From positions 1,766,989 to 1,830,988 of the forward strand of contig MTMF02000009.1 of assembly GCA_002011125.2 (NCBI GenBank): a stretch of DNA of 64,000 nucleotides. Direction: 5' to 3'. Made by a program: the position numbers and the translations under genes. Source of the DNA: Candidatus Hydrothermarchaeum profundi (GTDB taxonomy: Archaea > Hydrothermarchaeota > Hydrothermarchaeia > Hydrothermarchaeales > Hydrothermarchaeaceae). The number at the start of each line of letters is the position of its first letter. Position 1 is the first letter of the stretch. The notes beneath the pieces are model-generated. The model saw only the letters and a list, made by a program, of their open reading frames with translations. It was not told the DNA's origin and did no database searches. This document shows, piece after piece, positions 1 through 8,600 of this stretch.

Positions 1-191
1 CCCATTTCCTCTAGATTATCTAAGATATCGTACTCTCGTGAGTAGGGTATACCGGCAGATTCTCTTATTTCTTTAACGGTTGAAGGCCCTCTAGTTACTA
101 GGGCGATATACGTTTTTGCTTCATATTCTGTTAAGTCAAAGAGCTTGAGTATATCGACCCACCGCTGATCTATACCAAATTTTTTACTCAT
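1..191 (-). CDS. TrmB-family transcriptional regulator, N-terminal part (cut by window edge)
   Basis: The reverse strand reads an open frame from ATG at 191 to the window edge, about 63 residues beginning MSKKFGIDQRWVDILKLFDL. The pattern LTEYEAKTYIALVTRGPSTVKEI followed by GIPYSREYDILDNLEE is the N-terminal winged helix of TrmB-like archaeal regulators, which bind DNA as dimers, often in response to sugars or metabolites. The C-terminal effector domain lies outside the window. It is divergent from the sulfur-relay cluster, and a shared AT-rich promoter with a TTTACTT/AAGTAAA palindrome lies between them, so control of that cluster is a reasonable inference. The start sits about 26 bases from the reverse-strand TATA-like stretch, so the transcript may be leaderless. 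Confidence 0.75.
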   Translation of the reverse strand, partial: MSKKFGIDQRWVDILKLFDLTEYEAKTYIALVTRGPSTVKEIRESAGIPYSREYDILDNLEEM

Positions 192-211
192 TTTCAAGTA
201 AAAAATAGAAA

Positions 212-248
212 GTTTTATATATTTAAATTTTACTTAATTTTAAGTAAA
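212..248. promoter_or_regulatory. Divergent promoter and candidate operator between TrmB-like gene and tusA
   Basis: A TATA-like stretch (TTTTATATATTTAAA, 213-227) is placed to serve both flanking genes. At 229-248 a perfect inverted repeat has arms TTTACTT and AAGTAAA around a 6-base AATTTT spacer, between the TATA box and the expected tusA transcription start (about 246). A further AAGTAAA half-site at 196-202 lies beside the TrmB-like start. The geometry suits a repressor site with autoregulation. That the neighbouring TrmB protein binds it is an inference. Confidence 0.45.
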
Positions 249-262
249 TTGAGGGAGACATG

Positions 263-499
263 ATGGCGGATATTACTCCAGACGAGGTACTTGATTGTAG
301 AAAACTTGTATGTCCTATGCCTGTTCTCAAGACCAAGAAAGCCGTGAAAGGCATGCCTGCAGGGAAGATCTTAGAGGTCCTAGCTACTGATAAAGCGGCA
401 CCAAAAGATATTACAGCATGGGCTAAAAAAGCGGGAGTGGAAGTACTTAAAATCGAGGGAGATGAAGAGTTCAAAATATACCTCAAAAAGAGCGAATGA
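263..499 (+). CDS. TusA/SirA-family sulfur-carrier protein
   Basis: This small protein of 78 residues has the TusA signature: LDCRKLVCPMPVLKTKKAV carries the CPxP motif whose cysteine holds a persulfide, followed by the typical G-KILEVLATD strand and a KDI-AWA helix. TusA proteins accept sulfur from cysteine desulfurases or DsrE proteins and pass it to tRNA thiolation, molybdopterin or redox enzymes. ATG codons occur at 260 and 263. The GAGGGAG ribosome site at 251-257 is better spaced for 263. The next gene overlaps its stop codon (ATGA), so the pair is translationally coupled, and a DsrE-like gene follows. The family is clear, the specific acceptor is not. Confidence 0.88.
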   Translation: MADITPDEVLDCRKLVCPMPVLKTKKAVKGMPAGKILEVLATDKAAPKDITAWAKKAGVEVLKIEGDEEFKIYLKKSE

Positions 500-723
500 A
501 TATGCCTTATAGTCTAGATTTAAGCCGTGCCAAGTGCCCTATGGTTGTCTACAATCTTAACAAAGAAATGAGGAAACTAAGCTCGGGAGAAGTCTTGGAA
601 GTAGTAGTAACAGATCCTGCAGCAGAGAAGGACATTCCGGCTTGGTCAAGAACCACAGGAAATGAGATTATTGAAACTATAAAGACTGAGAATAATATAA
701 AATTCAAGATAAGGAAAAAATAA
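496..723 (+). CDS. Second TusA-like sulfur-carrier protein (divergent CPMV motif)
   Basis: A 75-residue protein with the same fold signature as the upstream gene: LDLSRAKCPMVVYNLNKEM, then SGEVLEVVVTDPAAEKDIPAWS. The active-site cysteine is kept, but the second proline of the CPxP motif is replaced by valine (CPMV), which is atypical for TusA. Its start overlaps the tusA stop (ATGA at 496-499); a second ATG at 502 is possible. A tandem of a canonical and a variant TusA plus a DsrE protein suggests a sulfur relay with two carriers of different function. That functional split is inferred. Confidence 0.8.
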   Translation: MNMPYSLDLSRAKCPMVVYNLNKEMRKLSSGEVLEVVVTDPAAEKDIPAWSRTTGNEIIETIKTENNIKFKIRKK

Positions 724-734
724 GGAGGTTTAAA

Positions 735-1211
735 ATGGCGGAAGAAAAAAAGAAGAGGATAGCAATAATAGCATCTAAAGGAACTTTAGATATGGCTTAT
801 CCTCCCCTAATTTTAGCTACTACGGCTCTATCTATGGATATGGAAGCAGGGATATTCTTTACTCTCTATGGTATTAACATTCTCAGGAAAGATAAGCAGG
901 AATCCCTTAAAGTAGCTCCATTAGCAAATCCAGCGATGCCAGTTCCGGTACCAAATATAATGGGCGTGATACCTGGCATGACGGCTATGGCGACATCTAT
1001 GATGAAGGGCTGGATAAAAAAGATAAACTGGCCAACAATTCCTGAGCTACTTGAAATGTGTGTAGAGGAAGGTGCGAGGCTGATAGCCTGCTCGCCAACA
1101 ATGGAAATGCTAGACCTTAAAAAAGAAGACCTAATTGATGGCGTAGAGATAGCAGGAGCTGCCGACTTCTTAGAATTTGCATCAGAAGCAGATATAACCC
1201 TATTTATCTAA
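735..1211 (+). CDS. DsrE/DsrF/DrsH-like family protein
   Basis: This 158-residue protein begins KKRIAIIASKGTLDMAYPPLILATTALSMDMEAGIFFTLYGINIL, the Rossmann-like start of the archaeal DsrE/DrsH-like ('peroxiredoxin-like') family, and carries the conserved cysteine in LIACSPTMEMLDL near residue 117. DsrE-type proteins transfer persulfide sulfur, often with TusA partners, and two TusA-type genes lie directly upstream. A strong AAGGAGG at 721-727 sets the start at 735. Its 3' end overlaps the convergent MfnF-like gene by 12 bases. The family call is firm; the direction of sulfur flow is unknown. Confidence 0.85.
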   Translation: MAEEKKKRIAIIASKGTLDMAYPPLILATTALSMDMEAGIFFTLYGINILRKDKQESLKVAPLANPAMPVPVPNIMGVIPGMTAMATSMMKGWIKKINWPTIPELLEMCVEEGARLIACSPTMEMLDLKKEDLIDGVEIAGAADFLEFASEADITLFI

Positions 1212-2183
1212 ATCCTCCAACATCATCGCTAGACCATAACACGGTAAATTCTCTGGAGCACAGATAGTTTCGGATAAGTCCACGTACTCTAGACGCAGGC
1301 GATTACTGGCCTCTTCTGCTAATACAGACCCAACACCGCATCCATAGACTCTATTCAACTCATGTCTTCTGGAAACATTCATTAAAGAGGTAGAGATAAT
1401 TTCAACCTGTTTTTCATGGAGATATCGACAGATTTTTTTTAAGACATCTTCGCCTATATCCTCTAAATCCGAGCATAAAAGTCTCGCAATCCGTCTCATT
1501 GAGTCTATTTTCCCTTTTCCCTTTTCATCGGGAGTATCGCAGGAGTACTCTGCAATCATGCCCAAAATATTATATACATCCGCTGTGATTGCGAAATACT
1601 CCGAGGATATAGGTAAGAGCCCCCCTCTATAAGGTAGTTTATCTGTTATAGCTGGCACAGGAGTTCTTAAAAAACCAGTATAAACCAGCTCTCCACGCTC
1701 CAGCCTCTCTAGGTCATTTTTTCCAGTTAATATTTTTCCTTTGCTAAAGGGCAGAATATCTGTCGTAGTTGACCCCACGTCTACGAGTATGCCCATGCCG
1801 AACTTTTTTTCCATGTAATAGAGGCTTGCAACCCAGTTTGCAGCGGCGAGTTCTAATGGATCCTTAACTTCATCTCGATAAAGCAGCCTACGACGAATAG
1901 ATAAGTAGAGTGGATGCTCCATTACATTTTCACATGCTTCGAGAATATACTCCACCCCTTCTCGGCGGCTGTTGAATACGTCGCTCAATTCAGCTGTCAT
2001 AGTAACCGCTATTTTGTCTGCCTCTTCCATTATGCCCCCTAAGAATCTAGCAAACTCATCTTTTTTCCTCCAGAAGGGGAAGTAGTGTATGTGACTTCGG
2101 ATTTTACCCTCCATAAGCACCAACTTCTTTGTGTTAGCTCCCCCTATATCAAAAGTCAAAATCTTCAATCTATCATCTCCCAC
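1200..2183 (-). CDS. mfnF: Methanofuran biosynthesis protein MfnF-like (H4MPT-linked C1 pathway, ASKHA fold)
   Basis: A protein of 327 residues with an ASKHA/hydantoinase-like ATP-binding fold: the first phosphate loop is FDIGGANTKKLVL near residue 11, then MTAELSDVFNSRREGVEYI, the hallmark of the 'H4MPT-linked C1 transfer pathway' family, and a second loop GILVDVGSTTTDILPF near residue 131. In Methanocaldococcus this family (MfnF) joins the phenethylamine and furan parts of methanofuran. The gene overlaps the upstream ATP-grasp gene (MfnD-like) by 19 bases from a GTG start at 2183; a TTG at 2168 overlapping the upstream TGA is an alternative. The pairing of both genes strengthens the assignment. 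Confidence 0.78.
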   Translation of the reverse strand: MGDDRLKILTFDIGGANTKKLVLMEGKIRSHIHYFPFWRKKDEFARFLGGIMEEADKIAVTMTAELSDVFNSRREGVEYILEACENVMEHPLYLSIRRRLLYRDEVKDPLELAAANWVASLYYMEKKFGMGILVDVGSTTTDILPFSKGKILTGKNDLERLERGELVYTGFLRTPVPAITDKLPYRGGLLPISSEYFAITADVYNILGMIAEYSCDTPDEKGKGKIDSMRRIARLLCSDLEDIGEDVLKKICRYLHEKQVEIISTSLMNVSRRHELNRVYGCGVGSVLAEEASNRLRLEYVDLSETICAPENLPCYGLAMMLEDLDK

Positions 2184-3115
2184 GAGATTGAGTATCCTCC
2201 GTAGGATACATAGCTGCCTGTTACCGTGCCCTTCTCCTTTTTTAGATATACGCTTTTTTTAGGCAGATATTTATTAATCTCCTTGCCGTGATAATTTCGT
2301 AGGAGTAGCTCCGATATATTGAAGCCGTATACGTCATTTAAAGCTATTATGGGCACAGTAGGTCTTGGATTGATCTCTATAATATTTACCTTCTCGTTTA
2401 GAACAAAGTCGACACCTACATAGCCAAATAGACCCTTTATCTTCTCAGCGGCACTAATTATATCCTCAACGTTCTCTAAGTTGAAAGGTATTTTAGCTCC
2501 ATGATACTTGAAGTCCCTTATCTCTTGGGTATTAATGCTTATAACGTGAACATCATCTCCTATTATCAGGCTTGCACTACAAGCTTTCCCAGGTACGTAT
2601 TCTTGTATCAGGTAGCCTCTCGGGACTCTGCGGAGGTCACTTTCACTTTTTATTAGCGAAACGCCCTCACATGATACTCCATCTCTTGGCTTTGCTATAG
2701 CCGGGAGGTCTATGCTTGTTTTCCCATCGTAGATCTCGGTCTTAGGCATATATTTTTTGAGCTTTTTATATGTCCTATACTTGTCTCCTGCGTCCAAGAT
2801 CCCCTGGGTATTCGACCCCAGATTAGGACAGTCGATTTTCTCAGCCATCAAGGTGAGGTCATAAAGAATATTGTCGGTTTCCGGTGCAATTATTAGGCAG
2901 TAGGCAGCTTTTCCCAAGTATTCTGCAAACTTATCCCTATAGTCACTCACCTTGGGGTAGTTGAAAAGGGGTATCCGTCTGTCAATAAAGGTATATACAT
3001 CTTTAAAACCGTCTAAGAGTATCTTAAACATTCCAAGTCCTTCCACCGTTATAGAGGGCTCCAGCTCCTTGAAAGCTCCGCATGTAGCATACTCAAAGAG
3101 GAAAACATGCTCCAT
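2165..3115 (-). CDS. mfnD: ATP-grasp ligase, tyramine--L-glutamate ligase-like (MfnD)
   Basis: A 316-residue ATP-grasp protein. Visible core elements are IAKPRDGVSCEGV (ATP-binding lysine and loop), LIQEYVPGKACSASLI, and the metal-binding end GYVGVDFVLN...NIIEINPRPTVP. The N-terminal segment FEYATCGAF fits the MfnD family, which ligates glutamate to tyramine in methanofuran synthesis. It lies directly upstream of and overlaps an MfnF-like gene, so the two probably form an operon for the methanofuran side chain. Other ATP-grasp ligases are possible on sequence alone; context is what makes MfnD the best call. The start is ATG at 3115. Confidence 0.72.
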   Translation of the reverse strand: MEHVFLFEYATCGAFKELEPSITVEGLGMFKILLDGFKDVYTFIDRRIPLFNYPKVSDYRDKFAEYLGKAAYCLIIAPETDNILYDLTLMAEKIDCPNLGSNTQGILDAGDKYRTYKKLKKYMPKTEIYDGKTSIDLPAIAKPRDGVSCEGVSLIKSESDLRRVPRGYLIQEYVPGKACSASLIIGDDVHVISINTQEIRDFKYHGAKIPFNLENVEDIISAAEKIKGLFGYVGVDFVLNEKVNIIEINPRPTVPIIALNDVYGFNISELLLRNYHGKEINKYLPKKSVYLKKEKGTVTGSYVSYGGYSISWEMID

Positions 3116-3253
3116 GTTGAATGTTTTGGATTATAATTAAAATTATTATGCTTAGCGGTTGAAAGCTATGGGTTATGTTTATCTATTTTTGAGAATTGAG
3201 TTAATTTTATAGGGGAGAAGATTCCCTAGATATGAACGGAAGGAGAGTAACGT

Positions 3254-3778
3254 ATGCTCGGTGTCAGCATAAAGGAGTGTATGACCAGAGAAGTGATCAG
3301 TATTGATGGAAAGACTTCGATTCGAGAACTTGCTAAAACCATGAGAGATCATGGGATTAGTTGCGTCGTACTTCAGAGGAATGGAGAGCCCTGCGGAATA
3401 GTAACTGAAAAGGACTTAGTGAGGAAATGCATAATCGAGGGTATAGACGCAAATTCTAGCTCCTTTAAAATTATGAGTTCTCCTCTCATAACTGTAGATG
3501 GGAACATAGCTCTTACTAAGGCAAGTAAACTCATGGAAAAACATGGGATCAGGCGACTTGTCGTAACCGACCAGGGGAGAGTTGTAGGCATTATAACGGT
3601 TACAGATATCCTAAGAATCTCTCTTAAGCTTGTCTCAGAATTTTCTAGGACCTTTGAGGAAATAGAAGAGCTTTTGAAAAATCTTTTCAAGATAGCTGAC
3701 TCAAGCATAGAGATACTCGAGAAGATGCAGGAGTTCAAGAAACTGAGGGAGAGGTTAGAAGAGCTGGAGAGGAGGTAA
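3254..3778 (+). CDS. CBS-domain pair protein with C-terminal coiled coil
   Basis: Two tandem CBS motifs fill residues 1-125: VSIKECMTREVISIDGKTSIRELAKTM...GIVTEKDLVRK and FKIMSSPLITVDGNIALTKASKLM...GIITVTDILRI. Such pairs (Bateman modules) bind adenosine nucleotides and act as energy sensors. The last 45 residues are charged and helical (FEEIEELLKNLFK...KLRERLEELERR), suggesting a dimerising coiled coil. A GGAAGGAG site at 3239-3246 precedes the ATG. It is convergent with and abuts the nucleotide-sugar dehydrogenase gene. The effector target is unknown. Confidence 0.85.
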   Translation: MLGVSIKECMTREVISIDGKTSIRELAKTMRDHGISCVVLQRNGEPCGIVTEKDLVRKCIIEGIDANSSSFKIMSSPLITVDGNIALTKASKLMEKHGIRRLVVTDQGRVVGIITVTDILRISLKLVSEFSRTFEEIEELLKNLFKIADSSIEILEKMQEFKKLRERLEELERR

Positions 3779-5116
3779 CTATAGTCCTATACCGAAGTAT
3801 TTTAAACCTGTGGTAGCAGTTTTATTAGGATCTAAAATCCTCCTTCCATCAACAATAACCCCTGGTTTTTTCATTACCTTTGAAAGCTTTTCTAAATCTA
3901 GGCTTTTGTAGACATCGTGGTCTGTTAAAATCACAAGGCAATCTGCTTCTCTTGTTACCTCAATTATATCATTGGAAAACTTTCCTCCGAAATCCTGAGT
4001 TACAAGAGGGTCATGGGAAAAGACCTCGCATTTTTTCATAAGTTCCTCTATCACGGCCTTAGAGGGGGTATTCCTAACATCATCGGTATTACCCTTATAA
4101 GCTACTCCAAGTATCGCCACTTTTGAATTCTCTACTCTCTTGCCTGTAGCTTTCAAAGCTCTCTCAATAATTTCTAAGAGGTGCTTAGGCATAGACTCGT
4201 TGAGTTCTCTGGCAGAGGTTATCACTTTCAACTCTAATCCCAGTTCTCTTGCTTTGTCTATCAGGAAATACGGATCCTTAGGTATACAATGCCCGCCAAC
4301 TCCCGGTCCAGGCATATGAAGGTTTACCCGCGGATGCTTATTAGCGAGGCTTATAACTTTCATAACATCTACGCCGAGCTTTTCGCAGAGGAGGGCGGTC
4401 TCATTGGCGAGAGCGATGTTCACATCTCTATACGTGTTCTCTATGAGTTTAACTACCTCAGCTGTAGCGATATCAGTGGTAAATACTTCCCCAGAGGTGA
4501 TGTTAGAGTATAATTGTTTAGCTAGGATAGCGCTTTCTTCGTTTATGCCTCCGACTATTCTGTCATTTTTCTGAATTTCCTCTAATGTCTTTGTGGGGAT
4601 GGCTCTCTCTGGAGAATATGCTAAGAAGTAGTCTTTCCCTGCAACGAGACCGCTTTTGTTTAGAATGGGTATGGCAAGATTTTTAGTTGTACCGGGCGGT
4701 AGAGTGCTTTCTATTATAATAAGCATTTTTTTACGCAGGTTTTCAGAGATGGTTTCTAGAGCTTTTTTTAGGCAGCTGAGATCTGGCTTCTTATTACCGC
4801 CAATAGGTGTCTGAACCACGATTAATATGACATCGCTTTTTTTAACTACCTCGCGGGTATTTACCGTAGCGACAAGTCTTCCTGATTTCACCGCCTTTTC
4901 CACAAGCTCTGGAAGACCTCTCTCATTTATTGGTGCTTTTCCCTGATTTACCTTATTGACTATTTTGCTACTGATATCGCCCCCTAAGACAGTATATCCT
5001 CTGTCAGCGAGAATTGCTGCCATAGGCAGGCCAACATATCCTAGACCTATAACGCCTATTTTGCAAGACTTATCGCTGATCTCTTTCTTAGTAACCATCG
5101 CTCCAAATCTAAGCAT
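3779..5116 (-). CDS. UDP-N-acetylmannosaminuronate/UDP-glucose-type nucleotide-sugar dehydrogenase
   Basis: The roughly 445-residue protein starts with the NAD-binding IGVIGLGYVGLPMA loop (about residue 20) and carries the UDP-sugar dehydrogenase blocks IVVQTPI, IIESTLPPGTT, YSPERAIP, LIENTYRDVNIALANE and the catalytic-cysteine motif PGPGVGGHCIPKDP. The C-terminal domain begins ILGVAYKGNTDDVRNTPS. The GGHCIP form and overall pattern fit the WecC/WbpA class, which oxidises UDP-ManNAc or UDP-GlcNAc at C6 to the uronic acid used in surface glycans. Such sugars would suit S-layer N-glycosylation. GTG 5119, ATG 5116 and ATG 5098 are all possible starts. Confidence 0.85.
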   Translation of the reverse strand: MLRFGAMVTKKEISDKSCKIGVIGLGYVGLPMAAILADRGYTVLGGDISSKIVNKVNQGKAPINERGLPELVEKAVKSGRLVATVNTREVVKKSDVILIVVQTPIGGNKKPDLSCLKKALETISENLRKKMLIIIESTLPPGTTKNLAIPILNKSGLVAGKDYFLAYSPERAIPTKTLEEIQKNDRIVGGINEESAILAKQLYSNITSGEVFTTDIATAEVVKLIENTYRDVNIALANETALLCEKLGVDVMKVISLANKHPRVNLHMPGPGVGGHCIPKDPYFLIDKARELGLELKVITSARELNESMPKHLLEIIERALKATGKRVENSKVAILGVAYKGNTDDVRNTPSKAVIEELMKKCEVFSHDPLVTQDFGGKFSNDIIEVTREADCLVILTDHDVYKSLDLEKLSKVMKKPGVIVDGRRILDPNKTATTGLKYFGIGL

Positions 5117-5367
5117 CACACCTATTTTAAGCTTTCCGGTGAAATTGTTCCGGGGCGAAGATTCATTTAGCGGTATACTGCTCTTATTTTAAAAAATATG
5201 TCTTATAACCATTTCTAACCATTTCTAATGCCTTTTTTATATTTAATTTTCTTATAAAATCATTTTTATTATTATTTTTTTCTAAATATACTACATAATA
5301 GCATTATACGGTCTTTAAGCAATATTAAAATCGCTCTTAGTTCATCATTAGTAAGCGGTAAAAAGAG

Positions 5368-5681
5368 TTGGAGCCAAGAAATACTTTGATATTTGAGGCA
5401 TTAGCGGCGAGAGGATTCCCTAGCGCAATAGTGGATGTACAAGATACCAGAAGTCCTCGTGGCTCTAGCAGTCGAGCCTGAGAGATGGGAAGAAGCATAC
5501 CTATATACTCTAGGAACCGTAGCTGCAGTTGTCCCTGATTTACAAAAAAATTACTGTTATGCAAGTCTCTGAGGAAGGAGAGCTTCTTAGAGAGATGAGC
5601 GCTTCAACAAGTGAGGTAGATGCACTTAACTATAAAATCTCCTTAGATGACCTGAAGTCACGTTTAAGCGGGGATACATAG
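5368..5681 (+). pseudogene. Possible frameshifted gene remnant, function unknown
   Basis: No intact gene is seen between 5120 and 5686, but three short frames in series read like one protein broken by shifts: frame one 5368-5479 (TLIFEALAARGFPSAIVDV), frame two 5435-5572 (YKIPEVLVALAVEPERW then AYLYTLGTVAAVVPDLQ), and frame three 5559-5681 (MQVSEEGELLREMSASTSEV to a TAG). The second shift falls at a run of seven A residues (5544-5550). The residue composition looks protein-like, unlike random AT-rich DNA. No family is recognised. It could be a degraded cargo gene of the adjacent restriction-modification locus, or chance. Confidence 0.35.
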
Positions 5682-5686
5682 CACTA

Positions 5687-8600
5687 TTATGAGGCAAGCC
5701 TTTTACTTATAATGAACCAGACCTTTTTTCGAAGCTTTCTATCCGGGATGTATCGCTCCAGGTAACTTTGGATATCTTTAACAATAATGCCTAGATCATT
5801 TTGATATTTTTTAACCGCTTCTATTACCCTCTTTTTATTCACGGGTACCTTTATACTTCTAGCACCGTTTATCACAGCGTAGTGTATGTACTCCGCCTTC
5901 TCTGGGTATTCGCAGTTGAATCTTTTACCTCCAATATTAACGTAGAAGCCGTTTAAGTCTGAGCCTGTCATTGAAGGGCCTCCGGGAACCTCTACTATCT
6001 CCACTAGAGTAGTATCGGGGATATACTCTTCTGGGAATTTCTTCAATCTGCTTATGTCTACCTCCCGCAGAATAGCTTCCGCTATATCCTCTGGTCTAGA
6101 TCCTCTGGATTTCTTTTTCCTAGATACGCTTTCCGCTTTCTCTATCCTTGATTTAACCAAGTTTACTACCGCTCTGTAAACCTCAAGCTGCTCTTCCTCG
6201 GTTAAACCTAATATTTCTCCCATAATGATTTTGTCAAGCTCTCTGCGATCGGGTTTCACCTTATCTAATGAAACATCTTCAGGTTTCTTTGCACCGATCT
6301 CATCGAAAACTGAACCAATCGGACGTTTGGAAAGCCTATCAAAGGCCTTTTTGAGTTTTTTGATATTTCTTTTTTGCAATTGAAATGGATCGAAAACTAG
6401 AATATCTTTTAATTCATAAACTTGAATTTTTAATGGACCGCCTCCACCGCCGTAGCTTCTAGTAAGAATCTCAATCAACATAAAATTATAACTTGAAGTT
6501 AAAATAGCTGAAAGAACTGCAGAGTTTCCTATTAGATATACATCAAAAAATTCACAATCAAAAAATACTCTCGACGAATTTAGTATCGAAAAAATCCGTT
6601 CTCTCAATATATAGGGCCAGCCAATTTTTCCAGGGACCCTTTCACCTAGGTCATACCATCTTTTTCTACTAGCACATGTAGGTCTTTCATGGAACCCTCT
6701 CTCTTCCCCCCATTCTATGTATTTTAAAACATTTGTTCCATTCAATTCCTCTCTATCCTTGTGGATCATCAGCACCCTATATTTTAAATCCCCTAGATCA
6801 ACAATAACTCCCTGACACTCCCTAGGGCTCTTAACAACATAGTTGGGAATCCAGTAAACGTAGCCGTCTTCTCTTAAAAAATCCTTTAATGATAGTCTAG
6901 AAGAATATTGAGATTTTTTGAAGTACTTGCCGCCCTTATCCCTCCAAGCATGACCTTGTACTGGGACTTCAAAGTCCTTCTCTATAGGGTGCATCCAGAA
7001 TTCTCTTTCGATACTCCACCTTGCAATATCTTCATCTATGAGATAGAAGAACTCGTTTGCACCGGTTGTAAACCCTCTACAAACTTCTGCGATTTCCTTT
7101 AAGGGAACCAGCAGGTCTCTACCTTTCTCGATAATCTTAAAGAAAATCGGTGGTGCTCTAACATACTTCCCCCATTTAGAGCCTACGTATCTGCCAGCCT
7201 CTTTGTCATAGCCCTCTTTCCAAAGCTCAGCCTGTTTTTTAGGGAATATCCTAATCTTCTCGTCTTCGTAAAATTCGGTCTTATTTTCAATGAGTTTTAT
7301 TAATTTCTCTATAGACCCGAATTTCTTTTCATCGTCATCGGTCTGAGGAATTATCTCGCTTAAAGGCTTGAGCAATTGAACAAATTTCACGACATTTTCT
7401 TCGCGCTCTTTCTTTCTTTTTTCATCCTCTTCTTGATTTTCTGAGTAACACCTTTCTAGGATAGTCACAGCAGTATTAACATCAGCCTCCTCAAACCACC
7501 GCTCTACCTTGGATTCTATAATGGCTACTATCTTTGTCTTTGTAAGGAAGAACTCCTGTAAGTACTTCCCATAATCTACATCAAGCCAGGAGTTAGAGGT
7601 TACATATCCAAATCTGCCCTCCTCCCTAAGGAACTTCAATCCATGAAGGAAGAAATAGGCATGGACACCTGCCCTCTTACCTAGGATTACATTCCTACCC
7701 CAATCCTGTTTTATAACAGCATTAAGGACTTTCTTATACTCTGGCTTATAGTCCTCAAGTTCTTCCTGCCTAGTATACGGAGGATTACCAACAACGGCAT
7801 CCATATACGGTACATATAGCTCCTTTTCACCCTTACTTAGTGTACTAATTCTCTCCCCAATATTAAGCCACATCCTAAGCTTCTTCTGGTCCTGTGTAGG
7901 ATAAATATGGAAGAAGTCCTTGCAGATAATCTGAGGATAATTCTCCACACTAGCTAAGTTACGAATCGCCAGACTAATAGTCGAGAGGTGGGCTGGGAAC
8001 TTAGCTATATCAATACCATACAGCTGCGAGAGAACCTCACTATGCGACTTAGTAGGATTAAAAGTCTTCAAGCGAGCATAGCTTCTAACAAGAAACGTTC
8101 CAGCACCACATCCAAAGTCTGCGACGATATCTCTCTCACTTTTAACACAGAAACCTATTATTAAGTCCACTAGGCCTGGACGTGTGAAATACTGCCCAAG
8201 CTTGTGCCTCTCGTTCACAGGTATCAAGCTGTCGAAAATCCTACCTATATCTTTCAAGCCTATTTGGGAGAAATCGTATTTTGAGAAACTGTTGATAAAA
8301 TGCCTAAAGTTAGGTATAATCTCGTCGGGTAGAGGAATGCCTTCAATAAAGTTAGTAGCAAAGACGGTCTCATAGTCGCCGGTAACTCTCTCCGCAATAT
8401 CGAAGTATTCCTGAAGCCTCCTCTTTAAAGCCTCACTACTGTCGATGCCCTCTGGGATAGTTATTTGTTTTAAATTATACTTAAGCCTTAGAGTGTTATA
8501 GAATAGAAGCTTGTCTAGGAGTAGGTAAAGGAATTGTCGAGCTATCCTTTCAAAATCTTCATCAGAGGAAGGAAGAGTCCATCCTTGCTCTATGAACCAG

